From Methylibium rhizosphaerae (lineage in GTDB: Bacteria > Pseudomonadota > Gammaproteobacteria > Burkholderiales > Burkholderiaceae_C), in assembly GCF_006386545.1 (NCBI RefSeq), contig NZ_SWAR01000037.1, positions 1-55,403 on the forward strand: a stretch of DNA of 55,403 nt. The letters are read 5' to 3'. The stretch's first letter is position 1; every line of letters begins with the position of its first letter. Positions 17,481 through 25,645 of this stretch are shown in pieces. The notes under the pieces were generated by a model, which did no database searches, had not been told where the DNA came from, and saw only the letters and a program-made list of their open reading frames with translations. The position numbers and the translations under genes were made by a program.

Positions 17481-17849
17481 TCAGTTCTCTTCGGCCTCGA
17501 TCAGCAGCCGCACGCGGGCCGAGCCGCGCACCGTGGTGGTGGCCGTGATGCGCAACGGCTGGCCCACCGGCACATGGCGCCGGAAGTGGTAGTCGAGCGA
17601 GTCGGAGGCACCGGGGTTGGCGGTGTCGATGCTGCGAGACCACTGGTGGGCACCGTCCACCAGGACGGTCATCGCATGGCCGGGGGCTTGCGCGCCGGCC
17701 TGGGCGCGCACGATGAAGCGACAGTCGATCTCGAAATCGCGGTCGCGTTGCAGGTCGGCAGGAATGTCGAGCGTCGCGACGTCGGCATCGCCGGCGTCGG
17801 CCGACCATCGCTCGGGTCGCTGCGCCGGCTGTCCGGCAGGGCGTTTCAT
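17481..17849 (-). CDS. Hypothetical protein, beta-rich, coupled to a lipoprotein gene
   Basis: The product is 122 residues from the ATG at 17849, which overlaps the upstream stop as ATGA; an ATG at 17855 lies too close to the AAGG site. The sequence alternates short hydrophobic stretches (VATLDIPADLQ; IDCRFIVRAQAG; AMTVLVDGAHQWSR; LRITATTTVRGSARVRLLIE) suggesting a beta-sandwich, with no signal peptide. I recognise no family. It forms a two-gene unit with the lipoprotein at 17846-18154. Confidence 0.6.
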   Translation of the reverse strand: MKRPAGQPAQRPERWSADAGDADVATLDIPADLQRDRDFEIDCRFIVRAQAGAQAPGHAMTVLVDGAHQWSRSIDTANPGASDSLDYHFRRHVPVGQPLRITATTTVRGSARVRLLIEAEEN

Positions 17850-18154
17850 TGGCATCGGCCTTGTTTCTCGAACCAGTAGACGATGTTGCCGGCAATCACG
17901 ATGCTGCCCGAGACCACCGCAGAGGCGGCCGTCACCATGCCGGCGGCCACCAGCAGCGTCAGGCAGCCCTCGTTGCTGCAGCCGGCGAAATAGCCCACCT
18001 GGTAGAGCTCCAGCTCCATCCGGCGGGTTTCGATGCGGCAGCCGTCGTCGTAGACCTGCACGGTCCGCGGCGCATAGACGCAGCCCTGAAGCAGGGCCAG
18101 GGTGAGCAGCGAGGTGGCGAGGACACGTCGTCGGATGCCGGGTTGCGTGGGCAT
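17846..18154 (-). CDS. Small putative lipoprotein
   Basis: From the ATG at 18154 the product is 102 residues with a lipoprotein signal (RRRVLATSLLTLALLQGC), the lipobox Cys being about residue 25. The mature part contains three further cysteines (YDDGCRIETRRM; YFAGCSNEGCLTLL) and a hydrophobic C-terminal segment (LVAAGMVTAASAVVSGSIVI). It should be anchored to the inner or outer membrane facing the periplasm. No family is recognised. The open frame extends upstream to 18415 but that part is basic low-complexity sequence without a ribosome site. Confidence 0.65.
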   Translation of the reverse strand: MPTQPGIRRRVLATSLLTLALLQGCVYAPRTVQVYDDGCRIETRRMELELYQVGYFAGCSNEGCLTLLVAAGMVTAASAVVSGSIVIAGNIVYWFEKQGRCQ

Positions 18155-18294
18155 GGGGCGCAGTGTATGCGGGGGTCGAACCGGCCTTCCGTGCCGAATG
18201 ACCGGTTCGGGGGGGCTCGCAGCGGGCGGTGCATTGGCTACCATTGCCGGTGTCTCGCTGTCACGCAGCGACACCACTCCGCCCACCCCGCGCC

Positions 18295-18588
18295 ATGATC
18301 GAGAAGTTGCTTGCCGCCGTTGTCCTTGCCGTGTGCGTGGTGCTGCTCGTGCGCCTGATGCTCGGAAGGAGCCGCCAGCAGCGGCTCGACGCAGCTGCCC
18401 GGCGCGCCGGCGCACGGGTCCGGCACGTGGTCCATGCCATGTGGCATTGGCGTTCGTCGCGCAAGCGCGCCGAGCGCATGGCCGACGAGGCCATCAAGCG
18501 GGCCGCCTCGCGCGGGCGTGGTGACGGCCACTGGGACGGCAACGTCTTCAAGCCCAAGTCCTTCCGCCGCCCGCGCAAGCCTCACTGA
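18295..18588 (+). CDS. Small single-helix membrane protein, unknown function
   Basis: The ATG at 18295 encodes 97 residues: an N-terminal membrane helix (LLAAVVLAVCVVLLVRLML), then a very basic cytoplasmic tail (RQQRLDAAARRAGARVRHVV; RAERMADEAIKRAASRGRG). This layout is seen in short hypothetical proteins of Burkholderiales. No Shine-Dalgarno site is obvious. It is divergent from the lipoprotein gene over 140 bases. Confidence 0.65.
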   Translation: MIEKLLAAVVLAVCVVLLVRLMLGRSRQQRLDAAARRAGARVRHVVHAMWHWRSSRKRAERMADEAIKRAASRGRGDGHWDGNVFKPKSFRRPRKPH

Positions 18589-18605
18589 CCTTCACGTCGC
18601 TTGCG

Positions 18606-18620
18606 GGAACAGTCCTACAG
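18606..18620 (+). promoter_or_regulatory. Shared 15-base motif upstream of a secreted Cys-motif gene
   Basis: GGAACAGTCCTACAG here is the exact reverse complement of 31882-31896, which lies upstream of the gene at 32056. Both copies stand 65-70 bases before a CTAG core (18685 here) that may belong to the promoter. The core GGA-N4-TCC is a dyad. It is a candidate operator for co-regulation of the two genes. Confidence 0.45.
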
Positions 18621-18724
18621 CCGGGTGGGCACAGGCCGTCGCCCGGCGCCTGCGCTGTCTGACAGGCCACTTCTCGTCGCGGTTCTAGAGTCTTTACGAA
18701 TCGCAACTGCAAGAAGGAGTGACC

Positions 18725-19216
18725 ATGAACGCAGCACGATCAACACGTGTGGGTCGAACGGTGCTGGCTTGTGCCCTGGGCAGCTTGCTGGGAGCGTCTG
18801 TCGCGGCGGCCGCGCCGGCGGCCAAGTCGGATGTGCAGGCACGCTATGAGCAGGAGCGCGCCCGCTGCGCCTCCGGCCAGTCGCACCAGGACCGGCGCAC
18901 CTGCCTGCAGGAGGCCGCCGCGGCCCGCGGCGAAGCCCTGAAGGGGCGGCTGGACAACGGCCAGGCGGCCCGTTACGAGCAGAACGCCCTGCAGCGCTGC
19001 AATGCCTTGCCGGTGGATGACCGCGACGAGTGCCAGGCCCGCATTCGCGGCGAGGGCACGACCAGCGGCAGCGTCGAGGCGGGCGGCATCTACCGCGAGC
19101 TGGTCACGGTCGAGCCCGCGCCGCAGGCCATGCCGTCGCCGGACGTTTCGGCCCCGCAACAACCGGCCGCGCCTGTGCCGATGACGCCGCAGGCCAACCC
19201 CGCCGCCCCGCAGTGA
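18725..19216 (+). CDS. Secreted Cys-motif protein with Pro/Ala-rich tail
   Basis: The 163-residue product starts at the ATG at 18725, five bases after AAGGAG. A signal peptide (VLACALGSLLGASVAAAA) is followed by two repeats of a cysteine pair, RCASGQSHQDRRTC and RCNALPVDDRDEC, in a charged helical region. The tail (PAPQAMPSPDVSAPQQPAAP) is low complexity. The Cys-x(10-11)-Cys pairs with an Arg/Lys just before the first Cys recur three times in the protein at 32056-32604, so the two belong to one loose family of periplasmic proteins. The function is unknown; a stress-related envelope role is a guess. The shared upstream motif supports common regulation. Confidence 0.7.
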   Translation: MNAARSTRVGRTVLACALGSLLGASVAAAAPAAKSDVQARYEQERARCASGQSHQDRRTCLQEAAAARGEALKGRLDNGQAARYEQNALQRCNALPVDDRDECQARIRGEGTTSGSVEAGGIYRELVTVEPAPQAMPSPDVSAPQQPAAPVPMTPQANPAAPQ

Positions 19217-19219
19217 GCT

Positions 19220-19744
19220 TCACACCCAGCCGAGGGCGCCCAGCACGGCGCCCGCGGCGATGAGCCACAGCAGGTGCACCTTGGTGCGCCACACCAGCAG
19301 CGCGGCGGCCCCGCTGAGGAGGCCGCTGCGCCAGTGGCTCGCCGGCCCCGCCAGCAGCCAGCCGGTGGACGCGAGCAGCGCCACCGTGACCGGCGCCATG
19401 CCGGCGGTGAAGGCCCGCACCGGCAGCCAGTCGCGGCGCGCATGGCGCCAGCGGGCGGCGGCGAACGCGAGCGTGGTGGACGGCAGCATGATGGCCACCA
19501 TCAGCGTGGCCGCGCCGAGCAGCCCGCTCACCTGGTAGCCCAGCACTGCGACGAACAGCACATTGGGGCCGGGTGAGGCCTGCGCGATGGCGATCGACGA
19601 GGTGAACTGCGCCTCGCTGAGCAAATGGTGCTGGTTGACCAGCAGGCGGTGCATCTCGGGCGCCACCGTGATGGCGCCGCCGATGGACAGCACCGACAGC
19701 AGCAGGAACTGCCCGGCCACCAGCAGCCAGAGTTCCAGGTTCAT
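19220..19744 (-). CDS. ChrA-type chromate transporter, second half
   Basis: The 174-residue membrane protein (FLLLSVLSIGGAITVAPEMH; IAIAQASPGPNVLFVAVLGY) is one half of the CHR family. Here, as in other short-chain CHR systems, two genes each encode one homologous half, and both are needed for the inner-membrane efflux of chromate. The ATG overlaps the stop of the partner gene (ATGA at 19741-19744). The PGPN motif is intact. Chromate is the family substrate; it is not proven here. Confidence 0.85.
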   Translation of the reverse strand: MNLELWLLVAGQFLLLSVLSIGGAITVAPEMHRLLVNQHHLLSEAQFTSSIAIAQASPGPNVLFVAVLGYQVSGLLGAATLMVAIMLPSTTLAFAAARWRHARRDWLPVRAFTAGMAPVTVALLASTGWLLAGPASHWRSGLLSGAAALLVWRTKVHLLWLIAAGAVLGALGWV

Positions 19745-20346
19745 GCCGGCTTCCTCTCCTCACGGTGCAGCCGCCAGGCCGCATAGCCGCAGGCGAGCGG
19801 CCCCAGTGCCAGCAGCACCCACACCAGCGGCCAGTGCAGCAGCGCCACCATACCGAAGGTGGCCGCGCCGAGCAGCAGGCAGGCCGCAAGACCCATCGCA
19901 TTGCGCCTGAGCGTTGCCGCGAGCTTGAATGCGGTGCCGACGATGAGCCCGGCCGCGACCGCGCCCATGCCGCGCAGCGCACCGGCCACCACCTCGTTGG
20001 CGGCGAACTGCGCATACAACGCGGTGAGGGCCAGCACCAGCACCAGCGGCACGCTCATCATGCCGGCCAGGGCCGCAAACGCGCCGCGCGTGCCGAAGAA
20101 GCGGTCACCCACCATCAAGGACACATTGCAGACGTTGGGTCCCGGCAGCACCTGGCCCAACGCCAGCGTTTCGAGGAACTGCTCCTTGGTTAGCCAGCGC
20201 CTGCGCTCGCACAGCTCGCGCTGCACCACCGGCAGCACGCCGCCGAAGCCCTGCAGGGCCAGCGTGGTGAAGGTGAGGAACAGGTCGGTGCAGGAGGCAG
20301 GGCGCTCCATGGCCTCGGGGCCGGGGGCCGGAATCTCGGTACTCAT
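19741..20346 (-). CDS. ChrA-type chromate transporter, first half
   Basis: The 201-residue partner starts at the ATG at 20346. Motifs LFLTFTTLALQGFGGVLPVV, RRWLTKEQFLETLALGQVLP and PGPNVCNVSLMVGDRFFG are those of the CHR N-terminal domain, with about six membrane helices. It should assemble with the product of 19220-19744. The open frame extends upstream to 20517 but lies across the divergent OsmC start region and is not needed. Confidence 0.85.
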   Translation of the reverse strand: MSTEIPAPGPEAMERPASCTDLFLTFTTLALQGFGGVLPVVQRELCERRRWLTKEQFLETLALGQVLPGPNVCNVSLMVGDRFFGTRGAFAALAGMMSVPLVLVLALTALYAQFAANEVVAGALRGMGAVAAGLIVGTAFKLAATLRRNAMGLAACLLLGAATFGMVALLHWPLVWVLLALGPLACGYAAWRLHREERKPA

Positions 20347-20501
20347 GTGGGGAGCGATTCTATGGAGGCGGCCGTGGCTGCGACGCGAAGCCGGCGTGCC
20401 GCGAAGACCCTTGTGCGGTGTGTGGCCTGCCGGCCGTGTCATTCGCCTGCGGGCAGGCTGAGCTAAGGTCCCTGGCCCGTCCAACATGAAGGAGCACAGC
20501 C

Positions 20502-20927
20502 ATGAAGCGCAGCGCATCGGCCGTCTGGCAGGGTGACCTGAAGACCGGGAAGGGCACCGTCTCCACCGCCAGCGGCGTGCTCGAGGCGGCCCAGTATTCG
20601 TTCGGCACCCGCTTCGAGAACGGCAAGGGCACCAACCCCGAGGAACTGATCGCGGCGGCGCATGCCGGCTGCTTCAGCATGGCGTTGTCGGCCAGCCTCG
20701 GCCAGAAGGGCTTCACGCCCGAGCGCCTGGCCACCAAGGCCGACCTCACGCTCGAGCAGGTGGAGGGCAAATGGACCATCACCACGGTCGAGCTGCACCT
20801 CGATGCCAAGGTGCCGGGCATCGAGCGGGCCGAGTTCGAGGAGATCGCGGCCGACGCGAAGAAGAACTGCCCGGTCTCGCGGGTGCTCAACGCGAGCATC
20901 TCGCTGCAGGTGACGCTGCAGTCCTGA
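20502..20927 (+). CDS. osmC: OsmC-family peroxiredoxin
   Basis: The 141-residue protein has the two redox cysteines of the OsmC family: Cys57 in AAAHAGCFSMALS (peroxidatic) and Cys123 in ADAKKNCPVSRVL (resolving). AAGGAG lies upstream of the ATG at 20502. OsmC reduces organic hydroperoxides in the cytoplasm with lipoylated or thiol donors and is osmotically or oxidatively induced in E. coli. Length is normal. It is divergent from the chromate genes, whose substrate also causes oxidative stress. Confidence 0.92.
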   Translation: MKRSASAVWQGDLKTGKGTVSTASGVLEAAQYSFGTRFENGKGTNPEELIAAAHAGCFSMALSASLGQKGFTPERLATKADLTLEQVEGKWTITTVELHLDAKVPGIERAEFEEIAADAKKNCPVSRVLNASISLQVTLQS

Positions 20928-21051
20928 GCGGATACATGCTTCGAACAAGTCCGGACTGGACTTTTCCCCCCGGTACACAGTTCAATTCGGAGGGGGTGGG
21001 GCAGCAGCAGGCCGGCTGCGTTTCCGGCGAGTCAGCCTTCAGGGAGGCTTC

Positions 21052-22983
21052 GTGGGTGCGAGCCACCGTTTGCGATGTTGCGCAGCCCTTGCCGCGACGC
21101 TCGCCTCCGCAGGCGAGCCGGCGCAGGCCCGGCAGCCCGGGCTGCTGGAGCTGAGCCTGGAAGAGCTCGGCAACATCAGCATCACGTCGGCATCCAAACG
21201 TGCCGAACGCCTGTCGGACGTGCCGGCATCGGTGTTCGTCATCACCGGCGAAGACATCCGACGCTCGGGCGCGACCAGCCTGCCCGAGGCCTTGCGGCTG
21301 GCACCGAACCTTCACGTGGCGCAGGTCTACAACGGCGGCTACGCCATCAGCCCGCGGGGGTTCAACGGCAACGCCGCCAACAAGCTGCTGGTGCTGATCG
21401 GCGGGCGATCGGTCTACACGCCTCTCTTCTCGGGCGTGTTCTGGGACGTGCAGGACGTGATGCTCGAGGACGTGGACCGCATCGAGGTCATCAGCGGGCC
21501 GGGCGGCACGCTGTGGGGCACCAATGCGGTCAACGGTGTCATCAACGTGATCCTGCGGCCGGCCGCGCAGACGCAGGGCTGGCTGGCCTCCGGCGGCGCG
21601 GGCAGCCGTGAGGCCGGCGCCTCGGTGCGCTACGGCGGGCGGCTGGCCAACGGCGGCGGCTGGCGCGCCTACGCAAAGCACACGCGCGAGCGCCGCCACG
21701 AAACCGCTGCCGGCGCGCTGGTGGACGACGAGCGCCGGCACACGCAGGCCGGCTTTCGCACCGAATGGCAGGCCGGCCGCGACCGCTTCACCGTGTCCGG
21801 CGACGCCTACGACGGCCGGCGCGGGCAGCCCTTGCCCGGCACCATCAGCATCTCCGGCGTGAACCTGCCGCTTGGCGACATCTCCACCTCCGGCGCGAGC
21901 CTCGTGGCGCGCTGGCAGCGCGCCCTCGACGCCGGTGCCAGCCTGCTGGCGCAGGCCTACTACGACCGCACCAACCGCGTCACGCCGCCCACCTTCTCGG
22001 AGCAGCTCGACATCGTGGACCTGCAGGTGCAGCACACCTTGCACCCGCTGGACGGCCACGAGCTGGTCTGGGGGGCGCAGTACCGCCATGCGCGCGACGA
22101 CGTCACCAACAGCGCCTACGTGGCGTTCCTGCCGCCGAAGGTGCGGCACGACTGGGTCAGCCTGTTTGCGCAGGACGAGCTCACCCTCACCGACCGGCTG
22201 CGCCTGGCGGTCGGCGCGCGCGCCGAGCACAACGACTACAGCGGCGCCGAATTCCTGCCCAACCTGCGACTGGCCTGGAAGTGGCGCGACGACCAGCTCC
22301 TGTGGGGCGCGTTGTCGCGCACGGTGCGCGCGCCGTCGCGGCTCGACCACGACACCTACGTGCCCGGGCAGCCGCCCTACCTGCTGGCCGGCGGCGAGGG
22401 CGTGCGCGCGGAAACCGCCGACGTGGCCGAGCTGGGTTATCGCGGCCAGCCCAGCGCCGACACCATGCTGTCGGCCACGCTGTTCCACGCGCGCTACGAC
22501 CACCTGCGCACGCAGGAGATCGCGCCCAGCCGCACCTTCGTCTACTACGCCAACGGCATGCAGGGCGACGTCCGTGGCGTCGAGCTGTGGGGCAGCTGGC
22601 AAACCATGCCGCGCTGGCGCCTGAATGCCGGCTTCACCCGCCTGTGGCAGGACCTCGCGCTCAAGCCCGGCAGCAACGACGCGGCCGGCCAGCGGGCCGC
22701 CGAAGGCGCCAACCCGAAGCGGCACTGGCTGCTGCGCTCGTCCTGGGACCTGGCCCACGACCTGGAGCTCGATGCCACGGTGCGGCATGTCTCTGCGCTG
22801 TCGAACCCGCAGGTTCCCGCCTACACGTCCTGGGACCTGCGGGTCGGCTGGCGTCCGAGGGCCGGCGTGGAGCTGTGGCTCCAGGGCCGCAACCTTGACG
22901 GCGGGCATGGCGAATTCACCGGCGTTGCCACCCGCAGCGAGCTCAGGCGCTCGATCCACCTCGGGCTGCTGACCCGCTTCTGA
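21052..22983 (+). CDS. TonB-dependent outer-membrane receptor
   Basis: The 643-residue protein starts at GTG 21052, five bases after AGGGAGG. A short signal peptide (about 27 residues) is followed by SLEELGNISITSASKRAERL, then the plug domain (PASVFVITGEDIRRSGATSL; GGRSVYTPLFSGVFWDVQDV; VINVILRPAA). Residues about 170-643 form the beta barrel, ending in the aromatic RSIHLGLLTRF typical of outer-membrane proteins. Such receptors import siderophores, cobalamin, sugars or other ligands with TonB energy. It lies 14 bases upstream of a YfiR-like gene and a hybrid kinase on the same strand, which suggests a signalling role or a ligand shared with them. No cobalamin riboswitch is seen upstream. Confidence 0.92.
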   Translation: MGASHRLRCCAALAATLASAGEPAQARQPGLLELSLEELGNISITSASKRAERLSDVPASVFVITGEDIRRSGATSLPEALRLAPNLHVAQVYNGGYAISPRGFNGNAANKLLVLIGGRSVYTPLFSGVFWDVQDVMLEDVDRIEVISGPGGTLWGTNAVNGVINVILRPAAQTQGWLASGGAGSREAGASVRYGGRLANGGGWRAYAKHTRERRHETAAGALVDDERRHTQAGFRTEWQAGRDRFTVSGDAYDGRRGQPLPGTISISGVNLPLGDISTSGASLVARWQRALDAGASLLAQAYYDRTNRVTPPTFSEQLDIVDLQVQHTLHPLDGHELVWGAQYRHARDDVTNSAYVAFLPPKVRHDWVSLFAQDELTLTDRLRLAVGARAEHNDYSGAEFLPNLRLAWKWRDDQLLWGALSRTVRAPSRLDHDTYVPGQPPYLLAGGEGVRAETADVAELGYRGQPSADTMLSATLFHARYDHLRTQEIAPSRTFVYYANGMQGDVRGVELWGSWQTMPRWRLNAGFTRLWQDLALKPGSNDAAGQRAAEGANPKRHWLLRSSWDLAHDLELDATVRHVSALSNPQVPAYTSWDLRVGWRPRAGVELWLQGRNLDGGHGEFTGVATRSELRRSIHLGLLTRF

Positions 22984-22997
22984 TTTGCGCGACGACC

Positions 22998-23594
22998 ATG
23001 TGCCCAGCCCGCCCCAGCATCGACCTCCTACTGGCACGTCGTCGTGCCGCGCGGCTTGCGGCGCTGGCCCTGCTGCTGGCGTGCCTCCTGCCCGAGGCCG
23101 GCTGGAGCCAGGCCGACTCGCCCCAGATGGAATACCAGGTGAAGGCGGCCTTCGTGTGCAAGTTCGCCAGCTATGTGGAATGGCCGCCGCAGGCATTCGA
23201 GAAGCCCGACAGCCCCGTCACCATCGCCGTGGCCGGCAGCGACGCGGTGTATGCGGAGCTGGTGCGTACCGCCACCGGCCAGCAGGCAGCCGAGGGCCGG
23301 GCCTTCGTGGTGCGACGGCTGGCACCGGGCGCGTCCTTGAACGGCATCCACATCGTCTACGTGGCGCGGTCTCATGCGAGCCGGCTGGCCGAGGTGCTGA
23401 ACGGCACGAAGGGCCAGCCCACGCTCACCGTCACCGAGTCCGAGCAGGAGCCGGCCGGCGCGGTGATCAACTTCGTGATCGTCAACGACAAGGTGCGTTT
23501 CGACATCTCCTTGCCGACCGCCGAGTCGAGCAACCTCAAGATCAGCGCGCGGCTGCTTGCGGTGGCGCGGCGCGTGGTCCAGAAACCTGGTTGA
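22998..23594 (+). CDS. YfiR-like periplasmic protein (DUF4154)
   Basis: The 198-residue product has a long N-region and signal peptide (LAALALLLACLLPEAGWSQA) followed by the YfiR/DUF4154 core: EYQVKAAFVCKFASYVEWPP, VTIAVAGSDAVYAELVR and INFVIVNDKVRFDISLPTAE, ending with ISARLLAVARRVV. In Pseudomonas, YfiR is a periplasmic repressor that binds the CHASE8 domain of the diguanylate cyclase YfiN. Here the gene is 14 bases after the receptor and five bases before a kinase with a CHASE8-like domain, so the kinase is the likely partner. The two cysteines of P. aeruginosa YfiR are not clearly conserved. Confidence 0.88.
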   Translation: MCPARPSIDLLLARRRAARLAALALLLACLLPEAGWSQADSPQMEYQVKAAFVCKFASYVEWPPQAFEKPDSPVTIAVAGSDAVYAELVRTATGQQAAEGRAFVVRRLAPGASLNGIHIVYVARSHASRLAEVLNGTKGQPTLTVTESEQEPAGAVINFVIVNDKVRFDISLPTAESSNLKISARLLAVARRVVQKPG

Positions 23595-23599
23595 CCGCC

Positions 23600-25624
23600 A
23601 TGTTCAAGGGATCGCTCCCGCGCAAGCTGCTCGTCGTCATGCTGCTCACCACGCTGGTGGCGGTGGTGGTGGCGCTGGGCGCCATGGTGGCGCTGGACCT
23701 GCGCGCCTACCACCGCAGCTGGATCGCCGACGTGAATGCGCAGGCGGAGCTGCTGGCACGCACCACCGCGCCGGCGCTGGCCTTCGACGATGCCAAGGTG
23801 GCCAACGAGAACCTCGCGCTGCTGCGCCTGCAGCCGAAGGTGCGGGCAGCGGCCATCTACGAAGCCGACGGGCGGCGGTTCGCCACCTATGGCGAAGCGG
23901 CCGACGTGCAGGCCCTGCCCGCGCTGCCCGAGGCCGACGGCACCCGCGTGCAGGGCAGCGACGTGGGGGTGTTCAAGCGCATCGTCGAGAACGGCCAGAT
24001 CCTCGGCTCGGTGTACCTGCGCGCCGACTATGAGCTGTACGACCGCCTGCTCGACTACGCCGGCATTGCGCTGGCGGTCACGGTGGTGGCCATGCTCGCG
24101 GCGCTGCTGGTGTCGTTCTGGCTGCGCCGCATCGTCACCCGGCCCATCCTGTCGATGGGCGAGGTGGCGCGCGAGGTGGTGCGCCAGCGCGACTATTCGC
24201 GCCGCGTAGACGGTGCCGGCAACGACGAGGTGGGCGCCCTGGCCGAGGCGTTCAACGCCATGCTGGCCGAGATCGAGCAGCGCACCCGGGCGCTGGAAGC
24301 GTCGAACAGCGAAAAGGCACGCGAGGTCGAGGAGCGCCGCACCGCCCAGAACGAGGTGATGCGGCTCAACGCGGAGCTCGAGGAGCGCGTGCGGGTGCGC
24401 ACGCTGCAGCTGGAGACGTCCAACCATGAGCTGGCGCTGGCGTCGGAGGCGGCCAACAAGGCCAACCGCGCGAAGTCCGAGTTCCTGTCGAACATGAGCC
24501 ATGAACTGCGCACGCCGCTCAACGCCATCCTGGGCTTCGGCCAGCTGCTCGCGGCCGAGTCGACGCCGGCCACGCCGGAGCAGCGGCGCGGCTTCGCCCA
24601 GCATGTGGTGCGTGCCGGCAACCACCTGCTCACGCTCATCACCGAGATCCTCAACCTGGCGCAGATCGAGTCGGGCAAGCTGTCGCTGTCGGTCGAGCCG
24701 GTGCGGCTGTCGGAGGTGCTGCTGGACTGCCGCACGATGACCGAGCCGCTGGCCGAGCGGCGCGGCATCCGCCTGCTGTTCCCGAGCGAGGACGCGGGCA
24801 TGCGGGTGGTCGCCGACCGCACGCGGCTCAAGCAGGTGCTGCTGAACCTGCTGTCGAACGCCATCAAGTACAACCGCGAGAAGGGCGTGGTGGTGGTCGA
24901 CTGGCAGCGGCTCGGCGCCGACCGGCTGCGCCTGTCGGTGCAGGACACCGGCATGGGCATGAGCGCCGAGCAGCTGCAGTCGCTGTTCGAACCCTTCAAC
25001 CGGCTGGGCCGCGAGCTCGGGGCCGAAGAAGGCACGGGCATCGGTCTCGTGGTCACCAAGCGCCTGGTCGAGCTGATGGGCGGCACCATCACGGTGAGCA
25101 GCACGCCCGGCATGGGCAGCGTGTTCTCGATCGAGCTGAACCTGAGCGCTACCGAGCAGTCGCTGCCCCAGCCGCAGCCGCTGCCCGAGGCGGCGGCGCA
25201 GCCCCAGCCCCAGCCGCGGCCGCATGACGATGACGTGGCGACCGTGCTGTGCGTGGAAGACAACCCGGCCAGCCTGCAGCTGGTGGAACAGGTGCTCGCC
25301 GGGCGCCCGGACCTGAGGCTGCTGTCCGCGCCCGACGGGCGCATCGGCGTGGAAATGGCGCGTGCCCACCGGCCCGACATCATCCTGATGGACAACAACA
25401 TGCCCTCGATGAGCGGGCGCGAGGCCCAGGCGGTGTTGCGCAACGACCCGGCCACCGCGCAGATCCCGATCATTGCGCTGACCGCCAACGCGATGCCGGA
25501 CGCGGTGAAGCAGGGCCTGGCGGCCGGCTTCTTCCGCTACCTCACCAAGCCGGTCGACGTGTCGGAGCTGGTGTCCGCGATCGACAGCGCGCTGGCGGAG
25601 TCGCGCGCTCGCCGCGGGTACTGA
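23600..25624 (+). CDS. CHASE8-like/HAMP hybrid sensor histidine kinase
   Basis: The 674-residue protein has membrane helices at about 9-32 and 155-175 flanking a periplasmic segment. That segment (ELLARTTAPALAFDDAKVAN; LQPKVRAAAIYEADGRRFAT) looks like the CHASE8 domain of YfiN. A HAMP domain (RIVTRPILSMGEVAREVV) and a coiled coil lead to the H-box SNMSHELRTPLNAILG (His301), the ATPase domain (NLLSNAIKY, DTGMGMS, GTGIGLVVTKRLVELMGG) and a C-terminal receiver with Asp598 in IILMDNNMPSMSG. There is a PQPQ-rich linker before the receiver. No Hpt or DNA-binding output is fused and no orphan regulator is next to it. Phosphotransfer must therefore leave through an unlinked protein. Confidence 0.92.
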   Translation: MFKGSLPRKLLVVMLLTTLVAVVVALGAMVALDLRAYHRSWIADVNAQAELLARTTAPALAFDDAKVANENLALLRLQPKVRAAAIYEADGRRFATYGEAADVQALPALPEADGTRVQGSDVGVFKRIVENGQILGSVYLRADYELYDRLLDYAGIALAVTVVAMLAALLVSFWLRRIVTRPILSMGEVAREVVRQRDYSRRVDGAGNDEVGALAEAFNAMLAEIEQRTRALEASNSEKAREVEERRTAQNEVMRLNAELEERVRVRTLQLETSNHELALASEAANKANRAKSEFLSNMSHELRTPLNAILGFGQLLAAESTPATPEQRRGFAQHVVRAGNHLLTLITEILNLAQIESGKLSLSVEPVRLSEVLLDCRTMTEPLAERRGIRLLFPSEDAGMRVVADRTRLKQVLLNLLSNAIKYNREKGVVVVDWQRLGADRLRLSVQDTGMGMSAEQLQSLFEPFNRLGRELGAEEGTGIGLVVTKRLVELMGGTITVSSTPGMGSVFSIELNLSATEQSLPQPQPLPEAAAQPQPQPRPHDDDVATVLCVEDNPASLQLVEQVLAGRPDLRLLSAPDGRIGVEMARAHRPDIILMDNNMPSMSGREAQAVLRNDPATAQIPIIALTANAMPDAVKQGLAAGFFRYLTKPVDVSELVSAIDSALAESRARRGY

Positions 25625-25640
25625 ACCCGCGGCGGCGGGT
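25625..25640. terminator. Hairpin between convergent genes
   Basis: ACCCGC-GGCG-GCGGGT fills most of the 21-base gap between the kinase stop and the terC stop. It is a six-pair GC-rich hairpin without a T tract, so a role as bidirectional terminator is only plausible. Confidence 0.35.
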
Positions 25641-25645
25641 GCCTG

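Noticed and set aside
20928-21051. Cobalamin riboswitch before the TonB receptor
   Set aside because: No B12-box or conserved AGGGAA/GCCACUG elements were found, and the gap is too short.
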